From NCBI RefSeq assembly GCF_000612805.1, contig NZ_HG964408.1, positions 1 to 64,000 of the forward strand: a stretch of DNA of 64,000 bases, written 5' to 3'. The notes below the pieces were generated by a model. It was not told the DNA's origin, searched no databases, and worked only from the letters and a program-made list of their open reading frames with translations. Positions 54,233 to 63,723 of this stretch are shown piece by piece. The translations under genes were made by a program, and so were the position numbers. The DNA comes from Bacillus ndiopicus (GTDB lineage: Bacteria > Bacillota > Bacilli > Bacillales_A > Planococcaceae). How positions within the stretch are numbered: the first letter of the stretch is position 1; every line of letters starts with the position of its first letter.

Positions 54233-54493
54233 GTGAACAATCAAATTATGGACGCATCCCACTTATTATTAAACACAGCACGTGGTCCATTAGCACATAT
54301 ACCTGCACTTGATGTTATGTGGATATCATTTTATTCGATGGGCTTATTGTTTTTTTCTGTTCTAATAATTTCAGCTACTCGCAAATGGGTGAGCAATATC
54401 TTTTTATCATTTGTGTTAAAATTAATCGCTTATGTAATGTTAGCTACTGGCGCATTTTTAATGGTATTAATCGTTGTAACATGGCCGAATTAA
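54233..54493 (+). CDS. yphE: Small membrane protein YphE (DUF2768)
   Basis: 86 aa from a GTG at 54233 (AAAGGCGG about 9 bp upstream). Two membrane segments, about 29-48 and 60-81, separated by the basic loop SATRKWVSN. Position between gpsA and yphF/spoIVA and the size fit the DUF2768 protein YphE. Likely sporulation-associated by location; function unknown. Confidence 0.78.
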   Translation: MNNQIMDASHLLLNTARGPLAHIPALDVMWISFYSMGLLFFSVLIISATRKWVSNIFLSFVLKLIAYVMLATGAFLMVLIVVTWPN

Positions 54494-54518
54494 AATAGTG
54501 AAGAGGGGAAAATTTATA

Positions 54519-55235
54519 ATGAAAACAAGATGGACAATGCTTGTGACCATATTTTTATGTACGCTCTTGCTGACAGCTTGTATGTACCCGGAGGAGCGCA
54601 AGGCTGAAAATCAAGTACCTGATGTGGAGCAATTGGCATCTGTACAACGTGCAATCACAGAGTATCAAGCAGATACAGGTGTTCTACCAATAAAAACACG
54701 CGATATGGATACCGATATTTTTATCAAATATTTAGTTGATTTTGAAAAGCTTGTACCAAAATATTTAGCATCACCACCAGCAAATTCATTTGAAAAAGGT
54801 GGACTTTTCCAATATATTATTTGGAATCCAGAAGAAAATCCGACAGTAAAGCTTGTTGATTTACGAGTACCAGAAAAAATCCGTGAGGTAAAAATACGCT
54901 TTGTAGGCACCAAATATCCACAATATAAAGATAGTATTACACCGTATATTTATACAATTAATTTCAAAAACATAGGCTACAAGGAAGATGTTACAGTAGC
55001 AAGTCCGTATTCTACTAATCAATTACCAGTGATTGTGTCTACACAAGGAGAGCTATATGTGGACTATTCTATTGATTTACATCAATTTATCAAGGAACAA
55101 GGGCTGACACCGAAGCCAGGTGAGGATATTCGCATGCTATTAGCAGAGCACTATCCCGTTGTACCTGCATATTCATTGCCCTATACAGTTGATGATAATA
55201 ACGAGCCAATCTTTATGTATGAGCCGGCAAAGTAA
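54519..55235 (+). CDS. yphF: Lipoprotein YphF-like
   Basis: 238 aa from the ATG at 54519 (GAAGAGGGG upstream). Lipoprotein signal with lipobox LLLTAC (Cys near residue 21). The body is globular and rich in Tyr/Pro, with no catalytic motif I recognise. It occupies the yphF place between yphE and spoIVA; in B. subtilis the gene is of unknown function. A terminator follows at 55238-55284. Confidence 0.8.
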   Translation: MKTRWTMLVTIFLCTLLLTACMYPEERKAENQVPDVEQLASVQRAITEYQADTGVLPIKTRDMDTDIFIKYLVDFEKLVPKYLASPPANSFEKGGLFQYIIWNPEENPTVKLVDLRVPEKIREVKIRFVGTKYPQYKDSITPYIYTINFKNIGYKEDVTVASPYSTNQLPVIVSTQGELYVDYSIDLHQFIKEQGLTPKPGEDIRMLLAEHYPVVPAYSLPYTVDDNNEPIFMYEPAK

Positions 55236-55237
55236 GT

Positions 55238-55284
55238 AAAAAGCATGAAATCAAGTTGGAAAATTTGATTTCATGCTTTTTCAT
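55238..55284 (+). terminator. Terminator after yphF
   Basis: AAAAGCATGAAATCAA pairs with TTGATTTCATGCTTTT (one short internal loop), followed by TCATATTTA. Confidence 0.88.
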
Positions 55285-55309
55285 ATTTATAGCTACATAG
55301 GCATAAGTT
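55282..55309 (+). promoter_or_regulatory. Putative SigE promoter of spoIVA
   Basis: CATATTT (55282-55288), 13 bp, CATAAGTT (55302-55309) resembles the mother-cell SigE pattern (ATATT / CATACAnT). spoIVA is SigE-controlled in B. subtilis. Weak evidence from sequence alone. Confidence 0.45.
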
Positions 55310-55333
55310 TATACAAGTAAAGGAGGAGCGCCT

Positions 55334-56812
55334 ATTAGCGAACAAATTTTTCAGCAGCTTGCAGAACGAACAAATGGGGACGTGTACATCGGGGTTGTTG
55401 GTCCCGTCCGTGTAGGGAAATCAACATTTGTAAAAAAAGTAATGGAATCTCTAGTCTTACCGAATATTATGAACGAAGATGACCGTAAGCGCGCCTTGGA
55501 CGAGCTACCACAAAGCTCACCAGGACCTGTTATTATGACAGCGGAGCCTAAGTTTGTACCTGCACATGCTGCACCGATTTCCATTGGTGACAACGGTTTA
55601 AGCTTCCGCATTCGTCTTGCCGATTGTGTTGGTTATATTATTAATGGTGCAAAAGGCTACGAGGATGAAAACGGGCCGAAATATGTGCATACGCCTTGGC
55701 ATACAGAAGCCATTCCTTTTCAGGAAGCTGCAAAAATTGGCACAGATAAAGTAATACGTGATCATGCAAATATCGGAGTGGTGGTGACAACTGATGGTAC
55801 TGTCAATGGTATAGAACGAAAGGCAGCAGCCGTAGCAGAAAGGGCTATTATTGAGCAACTGAAGGAAATTGGCAAGCCTTTTGTTGTTGTTATCAATAGC
55901 ACGATGCCAGCGCGTGAGGAAACACGTAATTTACGCAATGAATTGTTTGAGGAATATCAAGTTCCTGTTATTGCAACTTCAATTGATCAGCTAACAACTA
56001 CTGATATTGCTTATATTTTGCAAGAGGCTTTATATGAATTTCCAATTGAATATATCGAAGTTGAAAAGCCTGATTGGGTAGATGTGCTTGATAGCACACA
56101 TTATATAAATGAGTCATTAACTGTTGCAGCAAACGAGATGGTAGGGCATGTAGAAAAAATACGTGATGTTGAAAAGGCAACAAACTTTTTGAAGACGCTT
56201 GAATTTGTAGAAAATTGTGAAGTTGAGCGTGTTGATGCAGGGTTAGGTGTTGTCACAGTACGTTTATCGATACAAAATGATATTTATAAAACGATATGCA
56301 ATGAATGGCTAGAGCAGCCAATCGACACTAAAAAAGATTGGCTATTATTTATTAAAGAGGCATCTGAAGCGAAAAAAGCACAGGCACGTTTCCGTGATGC
56401 CATTGAGCAATCTCGTGTAGAAGGCTATGGTGTGACATTGCCAACCTTAGATGAATTTGAACCGAACGAGCCAGAATTAATCAAGCAAAATAATTTTTAT
56501 GGTGTTCGAATGAAAGCAAAAGCACCATCTTATCATATTATTCGGGTAGATATGGAATCAGAATTTGCTCCGTTAATCGGCTCGGAATTTCATAGTCAAC
56601 AACTGCTGAAAGATTTACAATATGCGTTTGAGCATGACCGTGAATCTTTGTGGCAAACACAACTATTTGGTACCCCACTCCATGAGGTTCTGAAGGAAAG
56701 TATTCGCTATAAAATGAATACTGTACCAAAAACAGCCAAAAAAAGGATGCGTCAAACAATTGAGCGCATGGTAAATGAAGGAGATAGAGGGTTAATTACG
56801 TTTATTATCTAG
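55334..56812 (+). CDS. spoIVA: Spore coat morphogenetic ATPase SpoIVA, apparent ATT start
   Basis: 492 aa if translation begins at ATT 55334. A perfect AGGAGG (55321-55326) lies 7 bp upstream. Between the in-frame stop at 55304 and the GTG at 55382 there is no ATG, GTG or TTG. The 16 residues gained, ISEQIFQQLAERTNGD, match the start of B. subtilis SpoIVA (IFKDIAERTGGD) and give the same length, 492. Walker A is in GPVRVGKSTF, with an NTPase domain about 17-235. SpoIVA polymerises with ATP on the forespore surface as the coat base. Confidence 0.9.
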   Translation: MSEQIFQQLAERTNGDVYIGVVGPVRVGKSTFVKKVMESLVLPNIMNEDDRKRALDELPQSSPGPVIMTAEPKFVPAHAAPISIGDNGLSFRIRLADCVGYIINGAKGYEDENGPKYVHTPWHTEAIPFQEAAKIGTDKVIRDHANIGVVVTTDGTVNGIERKAAAVAERAIIEQLKEIGKPFVVVINSTMPAREETRNLRNELFEEYQVPVIATSIDQLTTTDIAYILQEALYEFPIEYIEVEKPDWVDVLDSTHYINESLTVAANEMVGHVEKIRDVEKATNFLKTLEFVENCEVERVDAGLGVVTVRLSIQNDIYKTICNEWLEQPIDTKKDWLLFIKEASEAKKAQARFRDAIEQSRVEGYGVTLPTLDEFEPNEPELIKQNNFYGVRMKAKAPSYHIIRVDMESEFAPLIGSEFHSQQLLKDLQYAFEHDRESLWQTQLFGTPLHEVLKESIRYKMNTVPKTAKKRMRQTIERMVNEGDRGLITFII

Positions 56813-57002
56813 TGGTAAAAAAAACCTATTCCATAACAGGACAACGCTATTTTTAGTCGTTTTGTCCTGTTATTTGCATTTTCTTAAAAAAAATCGAGAT
56901 TATTCGGACAAACATAGCTAAATTAAGTTGCGCCGCGGTTTTCTATGTGTTACTCTTTTTACATGATTTAGGTTCATGACCCTTTGAGAGGAGGTGAATG
57001 GT

Positions 57003-57275
57003 GTGAATAAAACAGAATTAGTAAACTCTGTTGCTGAAGCTGCAGGTCTTTCTAAAAAAGACGCTTCTAAAGCGGTTGAAGCTGTATTTGATACAATTCA
57101 AGGTGCTCTTGCAAAGGGTGACAAAGTACAATTAATCGGTTTTGGTAACTTTGAGGTTCGTGAGCGTGCGGCTCGTAAAGGTCGTAACCCACAAACTGGT
57201 AAAGAAATCGAAATTGCTGCAAGCAAAGTACCTGCGTTCAAACCAGGTAAAGCACTTAAAGACGCTGTAAAATAA
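57003..57275 (+). CDS. hbs: DNA-binding protein HU
   Basis: 90 aa from a GTG at 57003, chosen because AGGAGGTG (56987-56994) is correctly spaced and the protein then begins [15 protein letters not shown] like HBsu; an ATG at 56994 lies at the end of that site. The HU signature [21 protein letters not shown] (in part) is present. It bends and compacts DNA as a dimer. A terminator follows. Confidence 0.96.
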   Translation: MNKTELVNSVAEAAGLSKKDASKAVEAVFDTIQGALAKGDKVQLIGFGNFEVRERAARKGRNPQTGKEIEIAASKVPAFKPGKALKDAVK

Positions 57276-57299
57276 TTTCAGCGTCAGTGCAGTTACATA

Positions 57300-57340
57300 G
57301 AGCAGTCTTCAGTTCATACTGAGGGGCTGCTCTTTTTCTT
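57300..57340 (+). terminator. Terminator after hbs
   Basis: AGCAGTCTTCAGT pairs with ACTGAGGGGCTGCT with small internal mismatches, then CTTTTTCTTTT. Confidence 0.8.
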
Positions 57341-57379
57341 TTGACTGAGAGGGAGGCAAATACCTACTCAATCAAAAAA

Positions 57380-57522
57380 AAAGCCCTAGCGAATTTCAAA
57401 GATTTTGAAGGAAGGCCTGCACGATGCAGGTCAGTTAATCGCTGGTGCGCGTAGTGACGGTTTTAGGTTAACTTTCACTCAGCTCAAAAAATGGACTTAA
57501 GTTAACACTGACGTAATTGATT
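57380..57522 (+). repeat. Dispersed hairpin element, right-hand copy
   Basis: AAGCCCTAGCGAATTTCAAAG, AGATTTTGAAG, the CCTGCA-CGA-TGCAGG hairpin, GTTAATCGCTGG...GTGACGG, GGTTAACTTTCACTCAGCTC and ACGTAATTGAT follow the second half of the copy at 9452. The left-hand hairpins are missing. First of two copies between hbs and folE. Confidence 0.75.
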
Positions 57523-57649
57523 AGATATTTTGATAAGTGTCCTTTGAACTTATTGTAAGGATATGCTACGATTCATTTGTTAGAAATGTCAATGTGATTG
57601 ATTATGATTTAGTAATATTTTCTGTACCAAAAACAGGTGCATAGATAAA

Positions 57650-57866
57650 AGACTCCTACCTCTCTAGGTGGTGAGATGAATATGTTTAATTTGGCGGAGA
57701 ACAGTGGAACCGCTGAATCCAAATAAAGCCCTTGGTAGATATCACAGATTTTGAAGAGGAGTAGGTCTGCAAAATGCAGATTAGTTAATCATTGACGCTT
57801 GGCGTAGTGAAGTCCTCTTATATTAAATGAAAAAACTGGATGAGAGTTAGCAGAGGCGTAATTGAT
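57650..57866 (+). repeat. Dispersed hairpin element directly before folE
   Basis: Left hairpin CTACCT-CTCT-AGGTGG followed by GAGATGAAT, then CAGATTTTGAAGAG. The inner hairpin has changed to TCTGCA-AAA-TGCAGA, with both arms altered so that pairing is kept. It ends GAGTTAGCAGAGGCGTAATTGAT, 2 bp before the folE ribosome site GATGGAGG. The region 57523-57649 between the two copies holds nothing recognisable. Confidence 0.75.
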
Positions 57867-57880
57867 GATGGAGGCTATAT

Positions 57881-58450
57881 ATGTCGAATGTTGATTTAAA
57901 GAAAATTGAAGAAGCAGTAAAAATGATTTTAAAAGCGGTAGGGGAAGATGTAGAGCGTGAGGGGCTTCTTGATACACCAAAGCGCGTGGCGAAAATGTAT
58001 GCCGAAATGTTTAGTGGCTTAGAGCAAGACCCACGCGAGTATTTTAGTACAGTATTTCATGAGGAACATGAAGAGCTAGTGCTAGTAAAAGATATTCCAT
58101 TTTATTCGATGTGTGAGCATCATCTTGTACCGTTCTATGGCAAAGCGCATATTGCGTATATACCAAAGGATGGCAAGGTAGCAGGCCTTAGTAAATTAGG
58201 TCGTTGTGTTGAATCTGTGGCACGCAGACCACAGCTACAAGAGCGTATTACTTCAACAGTGGCAGATACAATGATGGAAATGCTACAGCCTAAAGGTGTT
58301 TACGTTGTTATTGAGGCGGAGCATATGTGTATGACTATGCGCGGTTTAAAAAAGCCAGGTTCAAAAACAGTAACATCTGTAGCACGTGGAATTTACGAGG
58401 AAGACGAAGTAAAGCGTAGAGAGGTTATTTCGTTTATTCAAATGTCTTAA
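57881..58450 (+). CDS. folE: GTP cyclohydrolase I (type IA)
   Basis: 189 aa. Zinc and active-site block [18 protein letters not shown] (Cys and two His), then [17 protein letters not shown] with the late zinc-region residues [10 protein letters not shown]. It opens GTP to 7,8-dihydroneopterin triphosphate for folate; the same product feeds queuosine, linking it to the que operon at 34642. In B. subtilis this gene is mtrA, cotranscribed with mtrB, as here. Confidence 0.96.
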   Translation: MSNVDLKKIEEAVKMILKAVGEDVEREGLLDTPKRVAKMYAEMFSGLEQDPREYFSTVFHEEHEELVLVKDIPFYSMCEHHLVPFYGKAHIAYIPKDGKVAGLSKLGRCVESVARRPQLQERITSTVADTMMEMLQPKGVYVVIEAEHMCMTMRGLKKPGSKTVTSVARGIYEEDEVKRREVISFIQMS

Positions 58451-58505
58451 TTTCTGTTATTTTGTGATATGATAGATAGAGAAAATCTTGGTGGGGGAAA
58501 AACAA

Positions 58506-58727
58506 ATGACACAACCAGAATATATTGTTATTGAGGCGCAGGAAGACGGTGTACATGTAATCGGTTTAACACGTGGTTCTGATACAAAATTTCATCATTC
58601 AGAAAAGCTTGATGCTGGGGAAGTGATGATTGCTCAATTTACAGAGCACACATCTGCAATGAAAATTCGCGGAAAAGCAAAAATCCACTCTGCGCACGGA
58701 ATGATTGAGAGTGGCTCGAAAAAATAA
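58506..58727 (+). CDS. mtrB: Tryptophan RNA-binding attenuation protein TRAP
   Basis: 73 aa from the ATG at 58506 (GGTGGGGG upstream). The beta-rich TRAP fold is recognisable from [20 protein letters not shown] (in part) and [30 protein letters not shown] (in part). Eleven subunits form a ring that binds (G/U)AG repeats in trp leader RNA when tryptophan is bound. Its target operon would be expected after aroC, beyond this window. Confidence 0.95.
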   Translation: MTQPEYIVIEAQEDGVHVIGLTRGSDTKFHHSEKLDAGEVMIAQFTEHTSAMKIRGKAKIHSAHGMIESGSKK

Positions 58728-58780
58728 TAGGCACCGTATAGCGGGGCTTAGCTACTTTAATGAAATGGAGTAAGAGATCT

Positions 58781-59527
58781 ATGCATGCAACAAATATTCA
58801 AAAAGCAATACAACAACTAAAAGAGTCTATTTTCGTGCGTGTTCGTCATAGAGCTTTACTGCAATATACGGGAGCCCCAGTCGTTGATGAAAATCAGCTA
58901 TTTTTCTTACTTTTACCATTTTTAAACGGAGAACCATGGCATGAAGGTCTACAGGAAAGTGCAACAACTGTAGGAATCGTTCAAGCCTCTTTGTTTGAAC
59001 ATGATAAAATTAAAGAAAAAGATGCTATATCGAAGGAGCAACAATTAACGGTATTATCAGGTGATTATTATAGTGGGCGCTATTATGAAATATTGGCTCA
59101 TACAGGAAATATAGTACTCATTCAAAAATTAGCACAAGGAATTGTTGAGCGCTGTGAGCAGGAAATTGCCGCATATGAGCATACATATCGAACGATGGAA
59201 CAGTGGGTTAATAATTTATCTCTAATTGAAACCGCTATAATACGCAAATTTTATGAAGCACATGGCTTTAACAAATACAGTGCAGTTATGGTACACGCTT
59301 TAACGATTCAGCGTTTACAGAACGAAATGGACGCTTTCCATAGGTATGCACTAACAGCAGTAGGACGAGCTATGGAAAAATGCTTTGGTCAGCAAGAGCT
59401 TAAGCATTTATTGACAGTTGCGATTGAGGAGCAGCAAAAGTTATTAACAGCGGAGCTTGCTGCTTTACAATTATCAGATGAATTACAGCAATTTATTTGG
59501 CGAATAGTGAAAGTTGAAACGAGATAG
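58781..59527 (+). CDS. hepS: Heptaprenyl diphosphate synthase component I (HepS)
   Basis: 248 aa from the ATG at 58781 (ATGGAG upstream). All-helical small subunit of heptaprenyl diphosphate synthase, recognisable from VRHRALLQYTGAPVVDENQLFFLL (in part) and LSGDYYSGRYYEILAHTGN. It lacks the DDxxD motifs, as expected for the regulatory component that sets chain length with HepT. Operon hepS-menG-hepT makes the menaquinone side chain. Confidence 0.92.
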   Translation: MHATNIQKAIQQLKESIFVRVRHRALLQYTGAPVVDENQLFFLLLPFLNGEPWHEGLQESATTVGIVQASLFEHDKIKEKDAISKEQQLTVLSGDYYSGRYYEILAHTGNIVLIQKLAQGIVERCEQEIAAYEHTYRTMEQWVNNLSLIETAIIRKFYEAHGFNKYSAVMVHALTIQRLQNEMDAFHRYALTAVGRAMEKCFGQQELKHLLTVAIEEQQKLLTAELAALQLSDELQQFIWRIVKVETR

Positions 59528-59542
59528 AAAGGTTTTGAAAAA

Positions 59543-60247
59543 ATGGCGAAGTCGAAAGAGGAACGTGTGCACGAAGTATTTGAAAGCATTTCAGAAGGCT
59601 ATGATAAAATGAATTCTGTAATTAGCTTTCAATTGCATGTGAAATGGCGTAAAGACACGATGAAACGAATGAATGTGAAGCCAGGAGCAAAATGTTTGGA
59701 TGTTTGCTGTGGGACGGCAGATTGGACAATTGCGCTTGCAGAGGCTGTAGGAGAAAAAGGTATCGTAAAAGGCTTAGACTTTAGTGAAAATATGTTAAAA
59801 GTCGGAGCAGCAAAAGTGGAGCCTTACCCACAAATAGAGCTTTTACAAGGCAATGCGATGGAGCTTCCATTTGAGGATAATACATTCGATTATGTAACGA
59901 TTGGTTTTGGGCTGCGTAATGTACCAGACTATATGCAGGTATTGCGAGAAATGAATCGTGTATTAAAGCCAGGTGGTATGGCGGTTTGTTTAGAAACATC
60001 ACAATCTGAAATCCCAGGTTATCGTCAACTTTTCCGTTTCTATTTCAAATATATTATGCCGCTTTTTGGAAAACTATTTGCAAAGAGCTATAAAGAATAT
60101 TCGTGGCTACAAGAATCTGCAAATGATTTTCCAGGAATGAGACAGCTCGCGTTTATGTTTAAGAGTGCAGGGTTTGAAGGAATTGAGTACAAAGGCTATA
60201 GTGGCGGCGCAGCAGCGATGCATAAAGGTGTGAAAAAAGAAATTTAG
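59543..60247 (+). CDS. menG: Demethylmenaquinone methyltransferase
   Basis: 234 aa, class I SAM methyltransferase. The SAM-binding loop is [14 protein letters not shown], then GLDFSENML, and the UbiE/MenG signature around [14 protein letters not shown]. It methylates demethylmenaquinone at the last step of menaquinone synthesis. It lies between hepS and hepT, as menH(ubiE) in B. subtilis gerC. Confidence 0.95.
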   Translation: MAKSKEERVHEVFESISEGYDKMNSVISFQLHVKWRKDTMKRMNVKPGAKCLDVCCGTADWTIALAEAVGEKGIVKGLDFSENMLKVGAAKVEPYPQIELLQGNAMELPFEDNTFDYVTIGFGLRNVPDYMQVLREMNRVLKPGGMAVCLETSQSEIPGYRQLFRFYFKYIMPLFGKLFAKSYKEYSWLQESANDFPGMRQLAFMFKSAGFEGIEYKGYSGGAAAMHKGVKKEI

Positions 60248-60266
60248 TGGGAGAAGGTTTGTTCAA

Positions 60267-61241
60267 GTGGAAAAGATGAAGTTAAAATTACTCTATGCTG
60301 ATTTAAAATCAGATATAGAAATCATCGAAACAGAATTAGAAAAAGCGTTGAACTCGTCTTCACACTTGCTAAACGAGGCTTCACTACATTTGTTGCAGGC
60401 GGGAGGTAAGCGCATCCGCCCAGTATTTGTCTTGCTTAGTGCGAAATTTGGCGATTATCAAATTGAGCGGATGAAGCATATCGCTGTTCCTTTGGAGTTA
60501 ATTCATATGGCTTCACTTGTGCATGATGATGTCATCGATGATTCGAATATGAGAAGAGGTAGACATACTGTGAAGGCACAGTGGAACAATCGTGTTGCGA
60601 TGTTTACTGGCGATTTTATTTTTGCACGTGCTTTAGAGTATGTAACAGTAATTGACAATCCACGTGCTCATCAAATATTGGCACGTACGATGGTGGAAAT
60701 TTGTAATGGTGAAATTATTCAAATTGAAGACAAATTTCGTATGAATCAACATATAAAAGACTATTTTAGACGTATTAAACGGAAAACAGCATTGCTAATT
60801 GAATCAAGCTGTGAGCTTGGTGCGGTAGTAGGTGGAGTAGATGAACAAAATATTCGCCGTTTAAAGCGTTACGGTTATTTTGTCGGTATGAGCTTCCAAA
60901 TTATCGACGATATATTGGATTTTACAGCAACTGATAAAGAGCTTGGAAAACCAGCCGGTAGTGATTTATTGCAAGGTAATATTACGTTGCCAATGCTATT
61001 GTTAAAAGATGATGCACCAATGCAGCCATATCTCGAAAAAATTATTGCAGGTACGTTAACGGAAGAAGAGCGCATGAAAATGCTACAGTATGTCCGTCAT
61101 TCAGATGCAATTAAGCAAGCAACAGCGATAAGTGATAAATATTTGCAAAAGGCTTTAAAGGAAGTAGAGGCATTGCCAAAACATCCAATGAAGAAAAAGC
61201 TGCGCGATGTTGCTCTCTTTATTGGTAAGCGTAAATTTTAG
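60267..61241 (+). CDS. hepT: Heptaprenyl diphosphate synthase component II (HepT)
   Basis: 324 aa from a GTG at 60267 (GGGAGAAGG 9 bp upstream; ATG 60276 is also possible). Trans-prenyltransferase fold: GGKRIRP, first Asp-rich motif [13 protein letters not shown], second Asp-rich motif IIDDILDF. It elongates farnesyl diphosphate to the C35 side chain of menaquinone-7 together with HepS. Confidence 0.95.
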   Translation: MEKMKLKLLYADLKSDIEIIETELEKALNSSSHLLNEASLHLLQAGGKRIRPVFVLLSAKFGDYQIERMKHIAVPLELIHMASLVHDDVIDDSNMRRGRHTVKAQWNNRVAMFTGDFIFARALEYVTVIDNPRAHQILARTMVEICNGEIIQIEDKFRMNQHIKDYFRRIKRKTALLIESSCELGAVVGGVDEQNIRRLKRYGYFVGMSFQIIDDILDFTATDKELGKPAGSDLLQGNITLPMLLLKDDAPMQPYLEKIIAGTLTEEERMKMLQYVRHSDAIKQATAISDKYLQKALKEVEALPKHPMKKKLRDVALFIGKRKF

Positions 61242-61323
61242 AAATAGTTGCGTTTACAAGCTTATTTTGGTACTATTTATCGGTAAGTGTAAAACTTTTT
61301 TACTCAAGATTAAGGAGTGTTTT

Positions 61324-61743
61324 ATGATGGCAATCGAAAGAACTTTTTTAATGGTTAAACCTGATGGCGTTGAGCGTCAAGTAATTGGCGATATCATCGA
61401 CCGTTTAGAACGTCGCGGCTTCGAAATGAAAGGCGCTAAATTAATGAACGTATCTCGTGACTTAGCTGAGAAGCACTATGCAGAACATTCAGAACGCCCA
61501 TTCTTCGGCGAATTAGTAGACTTCATCACTTCTGGACCAGTTTTCGCAATGGTATGGGAAGGCGAGTCTGTAATATCTTTAGCTCGTATTATGATTGGTG
61601 CTACAAAACCATCTGAATCTCAACCAGGTACAATCCGTGGTGACTACGCTGTAACAGTATCACACAACGTAATTCACGGTTCTGATTCATTAGCTTCTGC
61701 AGAGCGCGAAATCGCACTTTGGTTCGAAGGCGAGTTAGTATAA
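61324..61743 (+). CDS. ndk: Nucleoside diphosphate kinase
   Basis: 139 aa from ATG at 61324 (61327 also possible), after AAGGAGTG. It has the Ndk framework [21 protein letters not shown] (in part), the RPFF block and the active-site phospho-His in NVIHGSDS. It balances NTP pools. A longer in-frame reading from 61207 lies within hepT and lacks a ribosome site. Confidence 0.97.
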   Translation: MMAIERTFLMVKPDGVERQVIGDIIDRLERRGFEMKGAKLMNVSRDLAEKHYAEHSERPFFGELVDFITSGPVFAMVWEGESVISLARIMIGATKPSESQPGTIRGDYAVTVSHNVIHGSDSLASAEREIALWFEGELV

Positions 61744-61751
61744 TTAAATTG

Positions 61752-61804
61752 TAAAAAAGGGCTGTGGGAAAGCAAAATTGCTTCTTCCGCAGTCCTTTTT
61801 TCAT
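61752..61804 (+). terminator. Terminator after ndk
   Basis: AAAAAAGGGCTGTGGGAAA pairs with TTCTTCCGCAGTCCTTTTTT with GU pairs and a mismatch, then T run. Confidence 0.85.
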
Positions 61805-61897
61805 ATATTTTTCCTAATTAACTTACACAAAAGTGAAACGTTTAGTGAGAAATAACGTATAATCAAGTAGTATACTAGTTAGGAAGGATGAGGGGCT

Positions 61898-62107
61898 ATG
61901 TGGATTGCAATTGTAGCAATTGTTATAACTGCAATAATAACAGATACGTTTGTAAAAAATAAAAGGCTCGATTTAAAAAGAATAGACAAGGAAATTGAGC
62001 TAGAAAAGCTACGTTTAAAAGCATTTGAAAAAGAGACAGAAAAGTTAAAATTGGAATTACAGCATGAGAAGCAAGCCTTGTTGGAAATGAAACGTGAAAA
62101 TGAGTAA
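61898..62107 (+). CDS. Small membrane-anchored coiled-coil protein, copy 1
   Basis: 69 aa. One N-terminal membrane segment (about 2-17) followed by a charged helix from about 20 to the end: KEIELEKLRLKAFEKETEKL and then LELQHEKQALLEMK. Heptad-like spacing of Leu suggests a coiled coil. Start AUG with AAGGATGAGGGG upstream. It is the first of three tandem paralogues spaced by 11-12 bp. No family recognised. Confidence 0.7.
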   Translation: MWIAIVAIVITAIITDTFVKNKRLDLKRIDKEIELEKLRLKAFEKETEKLKLELQHEKQALLEMKRENE

Positions 62108-62118
62108 GGAGGAACAAA

Positions 62119-62346
62119 ATGCAAGAATTGATGATTGTTTTGGGCAGCCTAGGATTGCTTGTATCTATCCCCTTAGTAGCCATTGTTACAGCGCATAAGC
62201 GAGCAGCAATGAAGCTACAAATCAAAATGATAGAAAAGGAAACAGAGCTTGAGAAATTAAAAATGGAAAATTACACATTCGAAACAGAACGTTTACGATT
62301 GGAGTTAGAGCAAGAAAAACAAGTCTTATTAGATATGAAGCGATAG
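62119..62346 (+). CDS. Small membrane-anchored coiled-coil protein, copy 2
   Basis: 75 aa. Membrane segment about 5-25 (LMIVLGSLGLLVSIPLVAIV), short THKRAAM, then the shared helix EKETELEKLKMENYTFETE and LRLELEQEKQVLLDMK. Starts 11 bp after copy 1 with AAGGAGG. It resembles copy 3 more in the membrane part (IPL-AIVTAHKR / IPLTAIITTHNR). Confidence 0.7.
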   Translation: MQELMIVLGSLGLLVSIPLVAIVTAHKRAAMKLQIKMIEKETELEKLKMENYTFETERLRLELEQEKQVLLDMKR

Positions 62347-62358
62347 GGGAGAATAGAT

Positions 62359-62592
62359 ATGATAGGTATGATTATTGCATTGACTGCTATTATTTTTGGC
62401 ACGGGCATACCACTAACGGCGATTATAACAACTCATAATCGCTCTAAGTTACGAATGCAATTGGACTTAGCAGACAAAGAAATTGAATTAGAGAAATTAC
62501 GTTTAGCTACATTTGAACGAGAAACCGAAAAACTACGTTTAGAGTTAAACTACGAAAAGCAAGCATTGTTAGAAATGGAAGACAAAAATTAA
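62359..62592 (+). CDS. Small membrane-anchored coiled-coil protein, copy 3
   Basis: 77 aa. Membrane segment about 3-25, THNRSKLRMQ, then DKEIELEKLRLATFERETEKL and LRLELNYEKQALLEME. Starts 12 bp after copy 2 with AGGGGAG. With copies 1 and 2 it forms an operon-like trio between ndk and cheR that is not part of the conserved B. subtilis order. Function unknown; membrane-tethered oligomers are one possibility. Confidence 0.7.
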   Translation: MIGMIIALTAIIFGTGIPLTAIITTHNRSKLRMQLDLADKEIELEKLRLATFERETEKLRLELNYEKQALLEMEDKN

Positions 62593-62644
62593 TAATTTGC
62601 TGTGTGTCTAAATAGATTTCGCAATTTATATTTCAGTTGCATAA

Positions 62645-63466
<822 letters not shown>

Positions 63467-63532
63467 TAATCAAGCGAGGGTACATATTTTGAATGTACAA
63501 TGTACTAGCGTAAACAATTAATTGATAAACCA

Positions 63533-63572
63533 AACGCTTTTCGTGCATTAAACGAAAAGCGTATTTTTGTAT
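63533..63572 (+). terminator. Terminator after cheR
   Basis: ACGCTTTTCGT (63534 on) pairs with ACGAAAAGCGT, followed by ATTTTTG. Confidence 0.9.
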
Positions 63573-63723
63573 CATTACTTGAAAAATGAAGTACTTATGT
63601 CAAAAAAACATTCCGAATTTTCAATGAAAAGGCTTACTTCGGAATTCGTACTGTTATTTTACTGAAAATATGTTATAGTGAAAAATACATATACTTTAGC
63701 GAGTTGAAGGGAGAAAGTGTTTT

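Noticed and set aside
61207..61323. Longer N-terminus for ndk
   Set aside because: Overlaps the hepT 3' end in another frame and lacks a ribosome site; the ATG at 61324 follows AAGGAG.
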